Source: an uncultured Shimia sp.
GTDB lineage: Bacteria; Pseudomonadota; Alphaproteobacteria; Rhodobacterales; Rhodobacteraceae
DNA: 33,208 nt
NCBI RefSeq assembly: GCF_913054185.1
Contig: NZ_CAJXIV010000037.1
Span: 1-33,208, forward strand
Reading direction: 5' to 3'
The position numbers and the translations under genes were made by a program. This document shows positions 16,884-25,001 of this stretch, piece by piece. Below the pieces are notes generated by a model, which ran no database searches, was not told the DNA's origin, and saw nothing but the letters and a program-made list of their open reading frames with translations. Positions within the stretch are counted from its first letter, which is position 1; every line of letters begins with the position of its first letter.

Positions 16884-17600
16884 ATGTCGCAGGAATTGCA
16901 ACAAAGTCAGGGTGTCACGACTGGTTTACAATCGCAGGGCCACGTAGGGTCCTCCCACAACCCCAGAGTAGGACGCCCTGTTTCCATGCGTATTTTGTTG
17001 GCCGATGACCACGGGATGGTGCGTGAAACCATCTCCGCTTACCTCACCTCCGAGGGCCGCGCCGCCGTTGTGGCCGGTTCAGACTACTTCGAAGCCATGA
17101 AGCTTTTGGAGCAAAAAGGCCCGTTTGATCTGGTGCTTCTGGACTTCAGCATGCCGGGCATGAACGGGCTGCAGGGTCTGATCGATGCCGTGGCCGCATA
17201 CCCCGATCAAGCCTTTGCCATAGTGAGTGGCACCGCGCCAAACAAAGTGGCTCAGGACGCTCTGGAAGCTGGTGCCATTGGCTTTTTACCTAAGACCATG
17301 GGCGCGAAGTCACTGGTCAATGCGGTGCGCTTCATGATTGCGGGGGAAACCTTTGTGCCTGCAAGCGTGTTGGCCGCCGGCGGCGAAGCCGAAGAGAGTG
17401 ATTTTGAAAAACAGCTGAGTCAGCGTGAAAAGCAAGTGCTGTCAGGATTGTGCAAGGGACACTCAAACAAAGAGATTGCGCGGGAGCTGGACCTTCAGGA
17501 AGTGACTATCAAGCTGCATGTGCGCACGCTGTGCAAGAAGCTCAACGCCAAAAACCGCACGCAGGCGGCGTTGATCGCAAAAGAGGCAGGCTTTGAGTAA
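16884..17600 (+). CDS. NarL/LuxR-family response regulator
   Basis: 238 residues from the ATG at 16884, preceded by AAAGGAG at about 7 bp. The receiver domain (35-155) has acidic Asp41/Asp42, phospho-acceptor Asp87 in LLDFSMPG and Lys137 in FLPK. The LuxR-type helix-turn-helix (about 176-236) reads 'LSQREKQVLSGLCKGHSNKEIA', with the recognition part 'EVTIKLHVRTLCKKL'. The first 34 residues are a Gln/Ser/Gly-rich extension not usual for the family; starting at Met35 (16986) would remove it but lacks a good ribosome site. It is divergent from the SUOX-fold/hybrid kinase operon and is its probable output. The stop is 21 bp from the end of the convergent RTX gene. Confidence 0.92.
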   Translation: MSQELQQSQGVTTGLQSQGHVGSSHNPRVGRPVSMRILLADDHGMVRETISAYLTSEGRAAVVAGSDYFEAMKLLEQKGPFDLVLLDFSMPGMNGLQGLIDAVAAYPDQAFAIVSGTAPNKVAQDALEAGAIGFLPKTMGAKSLVNAVRFMIAGETFVPASVLAAGGEAEESDFEKQLSQREKQVLSGLCKGHSNKEIARELDLQEVTIKLHVRTLCKKLNAKNRTQAALIAKEAGFE

Positions 17601-17620
17601 GCCCGCCTCAGCTTGCTGAG
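17584..17620. terminator. Overlapping hairpins between the convergent regulator and RTX genes
   Basis: AGGCAGGCTT (17584-17593) pairs with AAGCCCGCCT (17599-17608) with one mismatch and a 5-base loop. Overlapping it, CTCAGC-TT-GCTGAG (17607-17620) is a perfect 6-bp stem. Read on the minus strand the first hairpin is followed by CTCTTTTGC, so it may end the RTX transcript. On the plus strand it overlaps the regulator stop codon and lacks a T-run. Confidence 0.45.
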
Positions 17621-17621
17621 T

Positions 17622-20237
17622 TCAGAACACAAAGCTGTCGTAGAGCTGTGCCATGTCATCTGCTGTACCATGCAGAAGAAGCGTTGTGCTGTTGCCCAGT
17701 TGAAGTGCAACGTCGTCACCGATGACGCTCACCTGACTGTCAAACCACGCCGCATAGTCCGCTTCACTGTCTCCAATGTCCGCGCGGCGCAGATCCAGGC
17801 GATCTCCGTCTGCAACCGAATAATCCAGAATGCTATCTTGCGCCCCATCCAGGTCATCGCTGCGGAAAATGAACGTGTCGCCGCCATCGCCGCCAGAGGC
17901 CACATCACTGCCCGAACCGAGATACAACCGGTCCCCACCGCCGCCGCCATCCAGCGTGTCATTGCCTGACGCCCCACTGAGGTAGTCGCGATCTGCGCCG
18001 CCAGTCAGCACGTCATTGCCGCTGTCGCCGCGCAAGCTGTCGCGCCCCTCACCACCGGTGAGCACATCGTCATTGACCCCACCGCGCAGGTTATCGTCAC
18101 CCGCGCCACCATCGAGGGCGTCATTACCTGAACCTCCAGACAATGAGTCATTGCCAGTACCGCCGTTGAGGATGTCGTCACCAGAGCCTCCCTGCAGATC
18201 ATCCGCATCGCCACCGCCATTCAGCGTGTCGTCTCCACTGCCGCCGGTCAGGTTGTCTGCACCTTGATCCCCAGACAAGGTGTCATGGCCTGAGCCGCCC
18301 TCCAGCTGATCCACCCCGGCGCCACCCGACAGAGTGTCATCGCCGGACCCACCTCGCAAAATATCTGCTCCGCTGCCGCCGGAGAGATCGTCATCTTGGC
18401 CGCCGCCCGAGAGCGTGTCGTCTCCGGCGCTGCCAAACAGCACGTCTGCCCCAGACCCTCCGCTCAGTACATCAGAGGCGTCTCCCCCATCCAACGTATC
18501 GTGACCAGCGGAGCCTTCCAGCGTGTCGGCTCCCTCAGCTCCAAGCAAATAGTCGTCGTTCTCTGGCAACAGATTGCCAAACTGGTCGTAGCGCAGACCG
18601 TCGCTGTCATACTGGGACACAATAGTGCTATTCCCGCCCGGTCCATCGCCGCCGTGCAGATAGTCATCGCCATCGCCACCCAGGAGAGTGTCGCCAAGCC
18701 CGCCGCCAATCAGGTCGTCTTCACCAATACCGCCCGCCAAGGTGTCATTACCGCCGTTGCCTTCGAGCAGGTCGTCATAGGTCAACTCCCCTTCGGTGGT
18801 CGCAATCAGACTCAAGTCACGGATCAAAACGGAGGACGACAGATCAACCTCAACAAAAGGGTTTTCGGCGGTTGGGTCTGCTGCCCCGTCGTTGGAGTAA
18901 GAGCTTGGCGCCTCAGAGATCAACATCAGGCTCGCCTCGCCCGTCGCTGGGTCAATGACCACCTGATAGATGCCACCACTATTGGCAGTGGCGTTGTTCA
19001 TGTCGTGGTCACCTGAGTTGCCACCAACAAACAGGTTGCCATCCGCGTCCATGATCGCCGCCCCAAAGGTCACCGCGGGAACACCGTCGAGCGTGACACC
19101 ATCCACAACCGTTGAAGTCACGGGCACCAGGGTGAATTCCGGTGTGCCACTCGAAATATCGACAACCAACAGAATGGTGTCAGCCCCTTCGGATGGCGGC
19201 CGTGCCACGCCGTAGAAACTTTGAGTGTTGGCATCAAATGCCACATCGTAGACCCGATGAGTCACAAGGTCGCTGGGCAGTTTGTGTACGGTGACCTCGG
19301 GATTGCCGTTGGCATCCAGCTGATCCACGTCAATCACTGCAATCCGATCCATGCTGGATTGGAAAGACCAAAGGTTGCCCTGATCGTCAAAATCGCCGGT
19401 CCAAGATCGATAGGGCGTTTCGCCAATCCGGTAGCTGTTGCCTTGTGCGTCCAGCATGATCAGGTCAGACCGTTGCACGGCATTGCCCAAGCTGTCCACG
19501 CCGGTGCCAACGGCAATGGCATACAGTAGGTCATCTTCTGCGTTGTAGCCCATCGAGTTCACATTGACCGTGCCAGCCGCGCCCGCAACCTCATAAGTCT
19601 GCGTTGCAACATCAAAGACGTGCAGCGTCCCATTCAGCACCTGATAGAGATTGGCCTGACCATCTGCAAAAACGGCCACATCGACCGTTTGCCCGCCAAC
19701 CTCCATCTCTTGCGTGTAGTGGAAAATTGGCCCGGACGTATCAATCGGTGGGCCTGAACTGGGACCGTCAATGGAGCGCAAAGTGATGTTTGTTGCTTCT
19801 CCTGCTGCGGTGAAGCTGGCGTCGAAACTGTTGTAGGCGCCACTGTCTGTTGAATAGGTGCCCACAACCTCGCCATTGATCAGGACTTCAACCGTCGCCC
19901 CCGGTTGGCCCGCTGCAAAGTTGGCCGCCAAGTCAAAGGACAGGTTGTACACGCCACCCTCTTCGGTTGTGATGGTTTGGCTCATTTGTTGATGCCCGTC
20001 ATCCAATCCCAGCACAGACCAGATACCGCTGTTGGCATAGTCCGAGAACCCGGTGGCGCCGGCGGTGCCCTCCAGGAGGTTCTCGTCCTCATAGTCGCCA
20101 TAGAGAGCATCGTTGCCGGCACCGCCGGTGAGGCTATCGTCACCGGACAGGCCAGTTATGTGATCGTCAGCAGCGGAGCCATCGAGCAGATCAGAAAGAC
20201 TCGTTCCGGAAAGAAGATTAAAATTGCTTGGTGGCAT
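17622..20237 (-). CDS. Large secreted RTX (hemolysin-type calcium-binding) protein
   Basis: 871 residues, no Sec signal. A short RTX block sits at about 20-50. A jelly-roll/carbohydrate-binding-like segment (about 54-155) follows, then a beta-propeller-like region (about 185-440) with repeated 'LY.V/LYAI' strands resembling DUF6923. A long array of glycine-rich GGxGxDxLx nonapeptides covers about 490-790. The C-terminal 80 residues ('FIFRSDDLDGAQDSILDY' and onward, ending DSFVF) match the serralysin-type C-terminal secretion domain. It should therefore leave by a type I system and fold in extracellular calcium; no type I transporter gene is in the window. GAGGA lies about 8 bp before the ATG. 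It is 44 bp after algD on the same strand, so probably co-transcribed, which suggests a matrix or polysaccharide-associated role. Neither an alginate epimerase beta-helix nor a protease zinc motif was seen. Confidence 0.88.
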   Translation of the reverse strand: MPPSNFNLLSGTSLSDLLDGSAADDHITGLSGDDSLTGGAGNDALYGDYEDENLLEGTAGATGFSDYANSGIWSVLGLDDGHQQMSQTITTEEGGVYNLSFDLAANFAAGQPGATVEVLINGEVVGTYSTDSGAYNSFDASFTAAGEATNITLRSIDGPSSGPPIDTSGPIFHYTQEMEVGGQTVDVAVFADGQANLYQVLNGTLHVFDVATQTYEVAGAAGTVNVNSMGYNAEDDLLYAIAVGTGVDSLGNAVQRSDLIMLDAQGNSYRIGETPYRSWTGDFDDQGNLWSFQSSMDRIAVIDVDQLDANGNPEVTVHKLPSDLVTHRVYDVAFDANTQSFYGVARPPSEGADTILLVVDISSGTPEFTLVPVTSTVVDGVTLDGVPAVTFGAAIMDADGNLFVGGNSGDHDMNNATANSGGIYQVVIDPATGEASLMLISEAPSSYSNDGAADPTAENPFVEVDLSSSVLIRDLSLIATTEGELTYDDLLEGNGGNDTLAGGIGEDDLIGGGLGDTLLGGDGDDYLHGGDGPGGNSTIVSQYDSDGLRYDQFGNLLPENDDYLLGAEGADTLEGSAGHDTLDGGDASDVLSGGSGADVLFGSAGDDTLSGGGQDDDLSGGSGADILRGGSGDDTLSGGAGVDQLEGGSGHDTLSGDQGADNLTGGSGDDTLNGGGDADDLQGGSGDDILNGGTGNDSLSGGSGNDALDGGAGDDNLRGGVNDDVLTGGEGRDSLRGDSGNDVLTGGADRDYLSGASGNDTLDGGGGGDRLYLGSGSDVASGGDGGDTFIFRSDDLDGAQDSILDYSVADGDRLDLRRADIGDSEADYAAWFDSQVSVIGDDVALQLGNSTTLLLHGTADDMAQLYDSFVF
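17876..18764 (-). repeat. Tandem RTX nonapeptide coding array
   Basis: Within the RTX gene about 30 degenerate 27-bp units encode GGxGxDxLx-type calcium-binding nonapeptides. The array is interrupted once (about residues 531-563) by a non-repeat insert containing 'YDSDGLRYDQFGN'. Codon-level divergence between units is high, so this is an old protein repeat rather than a DNA satellite. Confidence 0.85.
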
Positions 20238-20281
20238 GTCGTGTCCTCACATATGTCTGAAAAGATTGAGATGTCGGCGGA

Positions 20282-21676
20282 TCACCAGCCGATGCCGTTG
20301 ATCGCGAGATCCTGTGGTGCGGCGTCAAACAGGCGCACGACATCCACCACGGACACATTCTTGTGGCGCTGTACCGCGTCTCGGTAGGTGTCGCTGGCAT
20401 GGCACACGATCACCACGTCGGCCTCGGCCATGACGCTATCGACATCTTCGCGCAGCATGTCAGTCAGGCCTTCGGCCAGTGTTGCCAAGCCTTGGCTGCC
20501 GTATTTGGTGTAGCTGGCAAGCCCATCCAACGGTGTGTCCTTGGTCACGGCTTCATCGTGGGCCACCAGTTCAATGCCCTCTTGGTGCAACGTTGCCATT
20601 GCTTCCAGAATGGGGCTCTCGCGCAGGTCATCGGTGCCCGGTTTGAACGCAAGCCCCAGAATCCCAACCCGCTTCGCACCGGTTTTCAGGACCATCTCCA
20701 CAGCCTGCTGGATTTGCTCCGCGTTGGACTGTTCCAGCGCGCCAATCATTGGCAAATCGACCCCCAAAGTGCTGGCCACATGCTGCACCGCGCGGACCTC
20801 TTTGGGCAGGCAAGAACCGCCGTAGGCAAATCCAGGCTTGAGGTAATAGGCTGACAGGTTGAGCTTTTGATCCTGCGTGAAAATGTCCATCACCGCATGG
20901 CTGTCCACCCCAAGAGGTTTGCACAAACGCCCAACCTCATTGGCAAAACAGACCTTGGTGGCGTGCCACACGTTGTCGACATATTTGATCGTCTCCGCCA
21001 CTTCGATGGTGGTCAGGATTGGCTTGTCATCCACCGGTGCATAAATGCGGCGCATGATCTCTGCCGTGGCAAAATCGGTGGTTCCGATCACGGTTTTGGG
21101 TGGGTTGTGAAAATCGTCAATCGCCACGCCTTCGCGCAGGAATTCCGGGTTGAAGCAGATGCCAAAATCCCGCCCCACAACCTTGCCGGACGCGGCCTCG
21201 AGGATGGGCGCCATGACTTTCATCGTGGTGCCGGGCGGAATGGAGCAGCGCATGGCAAACACGTGGAAACCATCTTTGCTGCGCAACCCTTGCGCCATTG
21301 CGTGGGACGCAGCTTTGATAAAGTTGTAATCACACCCACCATCTGCTGCGGTTGGTGTGCCCACAGACACAAAAGTCACATCCGTGTCCATGACCGCGCG
21401 AGACAAATTGTCAGTGGCGCTGATCAAGCCATCCGCGACACCCTGGGTCAGCGTTTCGGTGAGCTGGTCTTCGTGGATTGGGCTCTGCCCGCGTGCAATT
21501 TGTGCCACTTTGGTTTGGTCCAAATCGACACCAACAACCCGATGACCCAATGACGCCAAACAGGCGGTGGACACCGCGCCGACATAGCCAAGCCCAACCA
21601 CGCTGATGCTCGATTTTTGACGGGGGGACGGGACGACGATCTCTGCGTCCTGTGGCGAAAACTTGCGGTATTCCAT
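20282..21676 (-). CDS. algD: GDP-mannose 6-dehydrogenase (AlgD-like)
   Basis: 464 residues of the UDP-glucose/GDP-mannose dehydrogenase family. The reaction is NAD-dependent four-electron oxidation of GDP-mannose to GDP-mannuronate, the alginate precursor. Rossmann motif VVGLGYVG (26-33), 'FVSVGTPTA' (102-110), 'CFNPEFLREG' (174-183), Lys231/Asn235 in AETIKYVDN, and catalytic Cys289 in FAYGGSCLPKEV are all intact. FAYGGSCLPK and the manC and alg8 neighbours favour GDP-mannose over UDP-sugars; substrate choice is inference. The N-terminus carries about 22 extra residues before the Rossmann fold. AGGAGG about 7 bp upstream fixes the start. It lies downstream of a strong terminator, so it probably has its own promoter in 21677-21813, and it precedes the RTX gene by 44 bp. 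Confidence 0.88.
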   Translation of the reverse strand: MEYRKFSPQDAEIVVPSPRQKSSISVVGLGYVGAVSTACLASLGHRVVGVDLDQTKVAQIARGQSPIHEDQLTETLTQGVADGLISATDNLSRAVMDTDVTFVSVGTPTAADGGCDYNFIKAASHAMAQGLRSKDGFHVFAMRCSIPPGTTMKVMAPILEAASGKVVGRDFGICFNPEFLREGVAIDDFHNPPKTVIGTTDFATAEIMRRIYAPVDDKPILTTIEVAETIKYVDNVWHATKVCFANEVGRLCKPLGVDSHAVMDIFTQDQKLNLSAYYLKPGFAYGGSCLPKEVRAVQHVASTLGVDLPMIGALEQSNAEQIQQAVEMVLKTGAKRVGILGLAFKPGTDDLRESPILEAMATLHQEGIELVAHDEAVTKDTPLDGLASYTKYGSQGLATLAEGLTDMLREDVDSVMAEADVVIVCHASDTYRDAVQRHKNVSVVDVVRLFDAAPQDLAINGIGW

Positions 21677-21813
21677 AACGTTGTCCTCCTGGTTAAATTC
21701 AGCTTAAGGGAACGTTTTCATAAAATTTTCTGGAAATAGGTCAGCCTGAACGCCCCGACGGTCAGCCCGCTATCCTTTGGAGAGTCCTTTGAGTTTCAGG
21801 GTCCAAAACAACA

Positions 21814-21841
21814 AAACCTGCATGGATTTCCATGCAGGTTT
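21814..21841 (-). terminator. Strong intrinsic terminator after the manC/algA gene
   Basis: A perfect 12-bp stem (AAACCTGCATGG with its complement) around a 4-base loop. On the minus strand it is followed by TTTTGTTGTTTTGG. It lies about 56 bp past the guanylyltransferase stop and should stop transcripts before algD. The structure also works as a stem on the plus strand, but no T-run follows there. Confidence 0.85.
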
Positions 21842-21845
21842 GCCG

Positions 21846-21884
21846 CGTCCGCCGACCGGGGTGAGCTGAAATCTTCGGCGGACG
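21846..21884 (-). other. Second hairpin directly after the manC/algA stop
   Basis: CGTCCGCCGA and TCGGCGGACG form a perfect 10-bp G/C-rich stem with a 19-base loop, only 12 bp past the stop codon and 4 bp before the terminator stem. It may stabilise the 3' end or aid termination. Confidence 0.55.
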
Positions 21885-21896
21885 ATCCGGGGGGGA

Positions 21897-23312
21897 TTAG
21901 GCCACTTCCGCGCGGTGGTAGATGTCTTCGTAACGAATGATATCGTCCTCACCGAGGTAACAGCCGGACTGCACTTCGATGAGATGCAACGGCAATTTTC
22001 CGGGGTTTTCCAACCGGTGCACCGCCCCAAGTGGAATGTAAGTGCTTTGGTTCTCTGTCAGCAGTGTTACGTCTTCATTGACGGTCACTTTGGCGGAGCC
22101 ATTTACAACAACCCAGTGTTCTGCGCGATGCACGTGGCTTTGCAGGGACAATTTGGCGCCCGGCTCGACCATAATACGTTTCACTTGGAACCGAGGGCCA
22201 AGAGACAGTGTTTCGTAGTATCCCCATGGGCGGTAACAGCGTTTGAACCCGTCGGCCTGCTCGGCCCCTTCCGCGCGCAGTGTCTCCACCACTTGTCCTA
22301 CCTTGGCGCTTTGGCTGCGGTCGGCGATCAGGATGCCATCATCTGTGGCCACGGCCACCACATCCTTCAGCCCTAACCCAACCAACTTCACATCCGGATT
22401 TTCGGATTTCAGCAAGCTGCCTTCACAGTCAATTGCTGTGGCATTTCCGAGGGAGACCGTGCCTGTTGCGTCCGCGTCACCAATATCTTTGAGCGCCTGC
22501 CAACTGCCCAAATCTGACCATCCACAAGTCAGCGGCAATGCCGCGCACTCCTGCAACTTCTCCATAATGGCATGGTCAAACGAGATATTGGCACAGCGTT
22601 TGTAAGCCTCAGCATTCAACCGGGTGAACCCAAGATCTTGCTCGCCCAACGCCATCGCGGCCTCCGCAGGGCCAATCAGCTCCGGCGCGTGGGTTTCAAA
22701 AGCCTTCAGAACCGTGTCGACGCGGAACAGGAACATACCGGAGTTCCACAGCCAGTTGCCCTCTTCGAGCATCGCGGTGGCGGTTTCGACATCCGGTTTC
22801 TCGGCAAACTGCGAAATCATCAGTGCGTCATCATTCCCACCCTCAACGCGGAGATAGCCAAACCCGGTGGCAGCATGGTCCGGCTTGATGCCCAAGGTCA
22901 CGATCATGCCCTTTTGCGCCACCCGTGCGGCCTTGGAGATCATCTCCCGGAACGTTGTATCATCTGTAATCTGATGATCGCTTGGCAGCACCAAAAGAAC
23001 CTTTTCCGGGTCATCCTTGTGCGCCAGTGCGGTGGTCAGCACCGCTGGTCCTGTGTTGCGTCCTTCCGGCTCCACAATCAACGCGCCGCAGGCAACCTGC
23101 ATTTCAGCCATCTGCTTCTGCGCAATAAAGCGATAGTCTTCACCGGTGATCACGGTTGGCTCTGTGAACTCGGGCGCGATCACCCGATCCACCGTTTGCT
23201 GAAACAGGCTGGGACCGTCCAACAGGTTCGCGAACTGTTTGGGAAAACTCTTGCGCGACACGGGCCACAAACGGGTGCCGGACCCTCCGGCGAGAATAAC
23301 AGGTGTGATCAT
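21897..23312 (-). CDS. algA: Mannose-1-phosphate guanylyltransferase / mannose-6-phosphate isomerase
   Basis: 471 residues, the usual length of the bifunctional type II enzyme (AlgA/ManC/XanB). It makes GDP-mannose from mannose-1-P and GTP, and isomerises fructose-6-P to mannose-6-P. The nucleotidyltransferase domain (1 to about 290) has LAGGSGTRLWP at 7-17 with Lys25 in 'FPKQF', the 'QFAEKPD' motif and 'CGWSDLGSW'. The C-terminal cupin isomerase domain has 'RPWGYYE', 'GAKLSLQSHVHRAEHWVVV' and 'PLGAVHRLENPG' with metal-binding His residues. AAAGGATG precedes the ATG. It lies 102 bp after alg8. ManC is an equally good name; algA is chosen from the alg8/alg44/algD context. Confidence 0.93.
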   Translation of the reverse strand: MITPVILAGGSGTRLWPVSRKSFPKQFANLLDGPSLFQQTVDRVIAPEFTEPTVITGEDYRFIAQKQMAEMQVACGALIVEPEGRNTGPAVLTTALAHKDDPEKVLLVLPSDHQITDDTTFREMISKAARVAQKGMIVTLGIKPDHAATGFGYLRVEGGNDDALMISQFAEKPDVETATAMLEEGNWLWNSGMFLFRVDTVLKAFETHAPELIGPAEAAMALGEQDLGFTRLNAEAYKRCANISFDHAIMEKLQECAALPLTCGWSDLGSWQALKDIGDADATGTVSLGNATAIDCEGSLLKSENPDVKLVGLGLKDVVAVATDDGILIADRSQSAKVGQVVETLRAEGAEQADGFKRCYRPWGYYETLSLGPRFQVKRIMVEPGAKLSLQSHVHRAEHWVVVNGSAKVTVNEDVTLLTENQSTYIPLGAVHRLENPGKLPLHLIEVQSGCYLGEDDIIRYEDIYHRAEVA

Positions 23313-23414
23313 GAACTCATCCTTTCTTAGATTGCTGAGATCAGGCTAGCGGCGGACGAGAAGGTGAAGGTGCTGTCGGAGGACTATGCAGTCACGCGAA
23401 AGGATAGGTGCCCC

Positions 23415-25001
23415 TCAAAAGGGCATCTCGATCAGCCCCACGTACAGCATCAACAGGGTCAAAAACGCCGACGTCGCGGTCACCAGTTGGAAAATCGCAA
23501 ACCCATTGCGCAACCGGTCCACAAAGCTTGTGCCTTCACCCGTGCTTTGATTGCCCCGGTTGGACCATTTCTGCTTGGACAAATGGAAAATCATATAGAT
23601 CTTCACGGACGCGTTAATCACTTGATTGAGATAGAGAATAAAGGGCCATGTCATGTCGGCACGGCGGCTATATCCAATCAGAAATAGACACAGAACCACA
23701 CGGGAAAACAACACCCAGACCAGGCAATTCCAGAAATATCCCGGCGCGATCATGCTGCCCAAAACTGCCATGATTGGGCTCACCATCATGGTCCACATCG
23801 CCAAACGTTGGTCGACCACACACCACCAGATGAAAAACGGCATCTGGCGGGGACCCAATGCAATGGCGCGGGTGCCATTGCGCAGCATGTTTCCTGACCA
23901 GCGGCGGAAATTCTGGATCATCCGCATCAGCCCGTTCTCTTTGATCACCTCAATGGTGTAGACCGTGGCGTCTGGCACATAGGTCATCTTTGCGCCAACG
24001 CTCAGCAAGCGATACCAGGTGGATTTGTCATCTCCGGACAGGAAGCGAAACCGCCCCCACAGCCAGTGGTTCAAATGATCGGCCTCAATGGTGCGAATGA
24101 ACTTCGGGTCCACAATGTGACGCGCGCGAAACACGCTCATGCGGCCGGTCAGAGTCAGTACGCGATTGGACAAGGCATGACTTTGCATCGCCAGCCGCCG
24201 CTGGGCAAACCGCATGTCCAGCCATTTGGCGATCCACTGCGGCCCGTAACAGATGACTTCTTCATCTGTGGTTAGCGCCTGTAGCTCGGGATCATAGGCA
24301 AACATCGACAGGGTTTTCTTCAGCACATCGTCACCAAACAGAGCGTCGCCGTCCATGAAGATCACCATATCTTCAGGGTCCGCTGCCGTGCGGCTGATCG
24401 CGCGCAGGATCAGTCCAATGGCCATACGCTTTCCGGGTTGGTTTTGCCGAATGAACACCAACTCAGCGAGCTCATCGGGAATGTCTTGCGCGTAGGTCTG
24501 TACAAACTCCCGGATGATCCTCTCATCATAGGCACTGCCCGTGCCAATGTAGAGCGTGGTGGGAATACGTTCGCGCCGGATTTGGCCCAGTATCGACCCG
24601 ATCACCCGTTTGGTAATCGACGGTTCCTCATAATAAGTTGTCATCTGAATATGCAGCCGTTTGGGCCGCCAGCCAGCTTGCCAAAGCGCGTCTGCTTGCC
24701 GACGCATGGCGGGCCATTTCAGGCGAGCATAAATCATCGCGCGAATGGAATGGGTGAACCACCAGCCAAAACGCCACAATCCCAAGGTGCCCAACACAAC
24801 CGTGATGTGCCCGGCGTTTGGATCAAGAAATCGGTTGGGCACATTGGCCAGCAGCCAATAAAGCGCAACAACAACGGCAAACAGCGCCAGCAGATGGGGA
24901 AAGGTCCAGCGTGCCCAATAGGGTTTGATTGGGGTTTGAAGGTCCCGCAGCCGCGTGGTCAGGTCCTTGTCAAACGCATATTCGGACTCCGGTTCATACA
25001 T
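23415..25001 (-). CDS. alg8: Alg8-like membrane glycosyltransferase (polymannuronate synthase catalytic subunit)
   Basis: 528 residues, GT2 family, inner membrane. Two N-terminal helices (about 34-53 and 65-82) are followed by a cytoplasmic GT-A domain with Asp159, DGD (217-219), GDD in the TED position (323-325) and QNFRRW (363-368). Several C-terminal helices follow (about 386-416, 420-443, 450-472, 503-524). 'RRWSGNMLRNG' and the long Arg-rich linker after the first helices match Alg8, which polymerises GDP-mannuronate into polymannuronate. The start codon overlaps the alg44-like stop by 8 bp, so translation is coupled and the two subunits probably form one synthase. All catalytic motifs are intact. 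Polymer identity is inferred from algD. Confidence 0.88.
   Translation of the reverse strand: MYEPESEYAFDKDLTTRLRDLQTPIKPYWARWTFPHLLALFAVVVALYWLLANVPNRFLDPNAGHITVVLGTLGLWRFGWWFTHSIRAMIYARLKWPAMRRQADALWQAGWRPKRLHIQMTTYYEEPSITKRVIGSILGQIRRERIPTTLYIGTGSAYDERIIREFVQTYAQDIPDELAELVFIRQNQPGKRMAIGLILRAISRTAADPEDMVIFMDGDALFGDDVLKKTLSMFAYDPELQALTTDEEVICYGPQWIAKWLDMRFAQRRLAMQSHALSNRVLTLTGRMSVFRARHIVDPKFIRTIEADHLNHWLWGRFRFLSGDDKSTWYRLLSVGAKMTYVPDATVYTIEVIKENGLMRMIQNFRRWSGNMLRNGTRAIALGPRQMPFFIWWCVVDQRLAMWTMMVSPIMAVLGSMIAPGYFWNCLVWVLFSRVVLCLFLIGYSRRADMTWPFILYLNQVINASVKIYMIFHLSKQKWSNRGNQSTGEGTSFVDRLRNGFAIFQLVTATSAFLTLLMLYVGLIEMPF

Noticed and set aside
17876-18764. Regular repeats suggestive of a CRISPR or DNA satellite
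   Set aside because: The periodicity is 27 bp in frame and encodes calcium-binding nonapeptides; units diverge at the DNA level and have no spacers.
17622-20237. RTX protein as alginate epimerase or serralysin protease
   Set aside because: No beta-helix epimerase signature (such as DPHE-type motif) and no HExxH zinc motif could be found.
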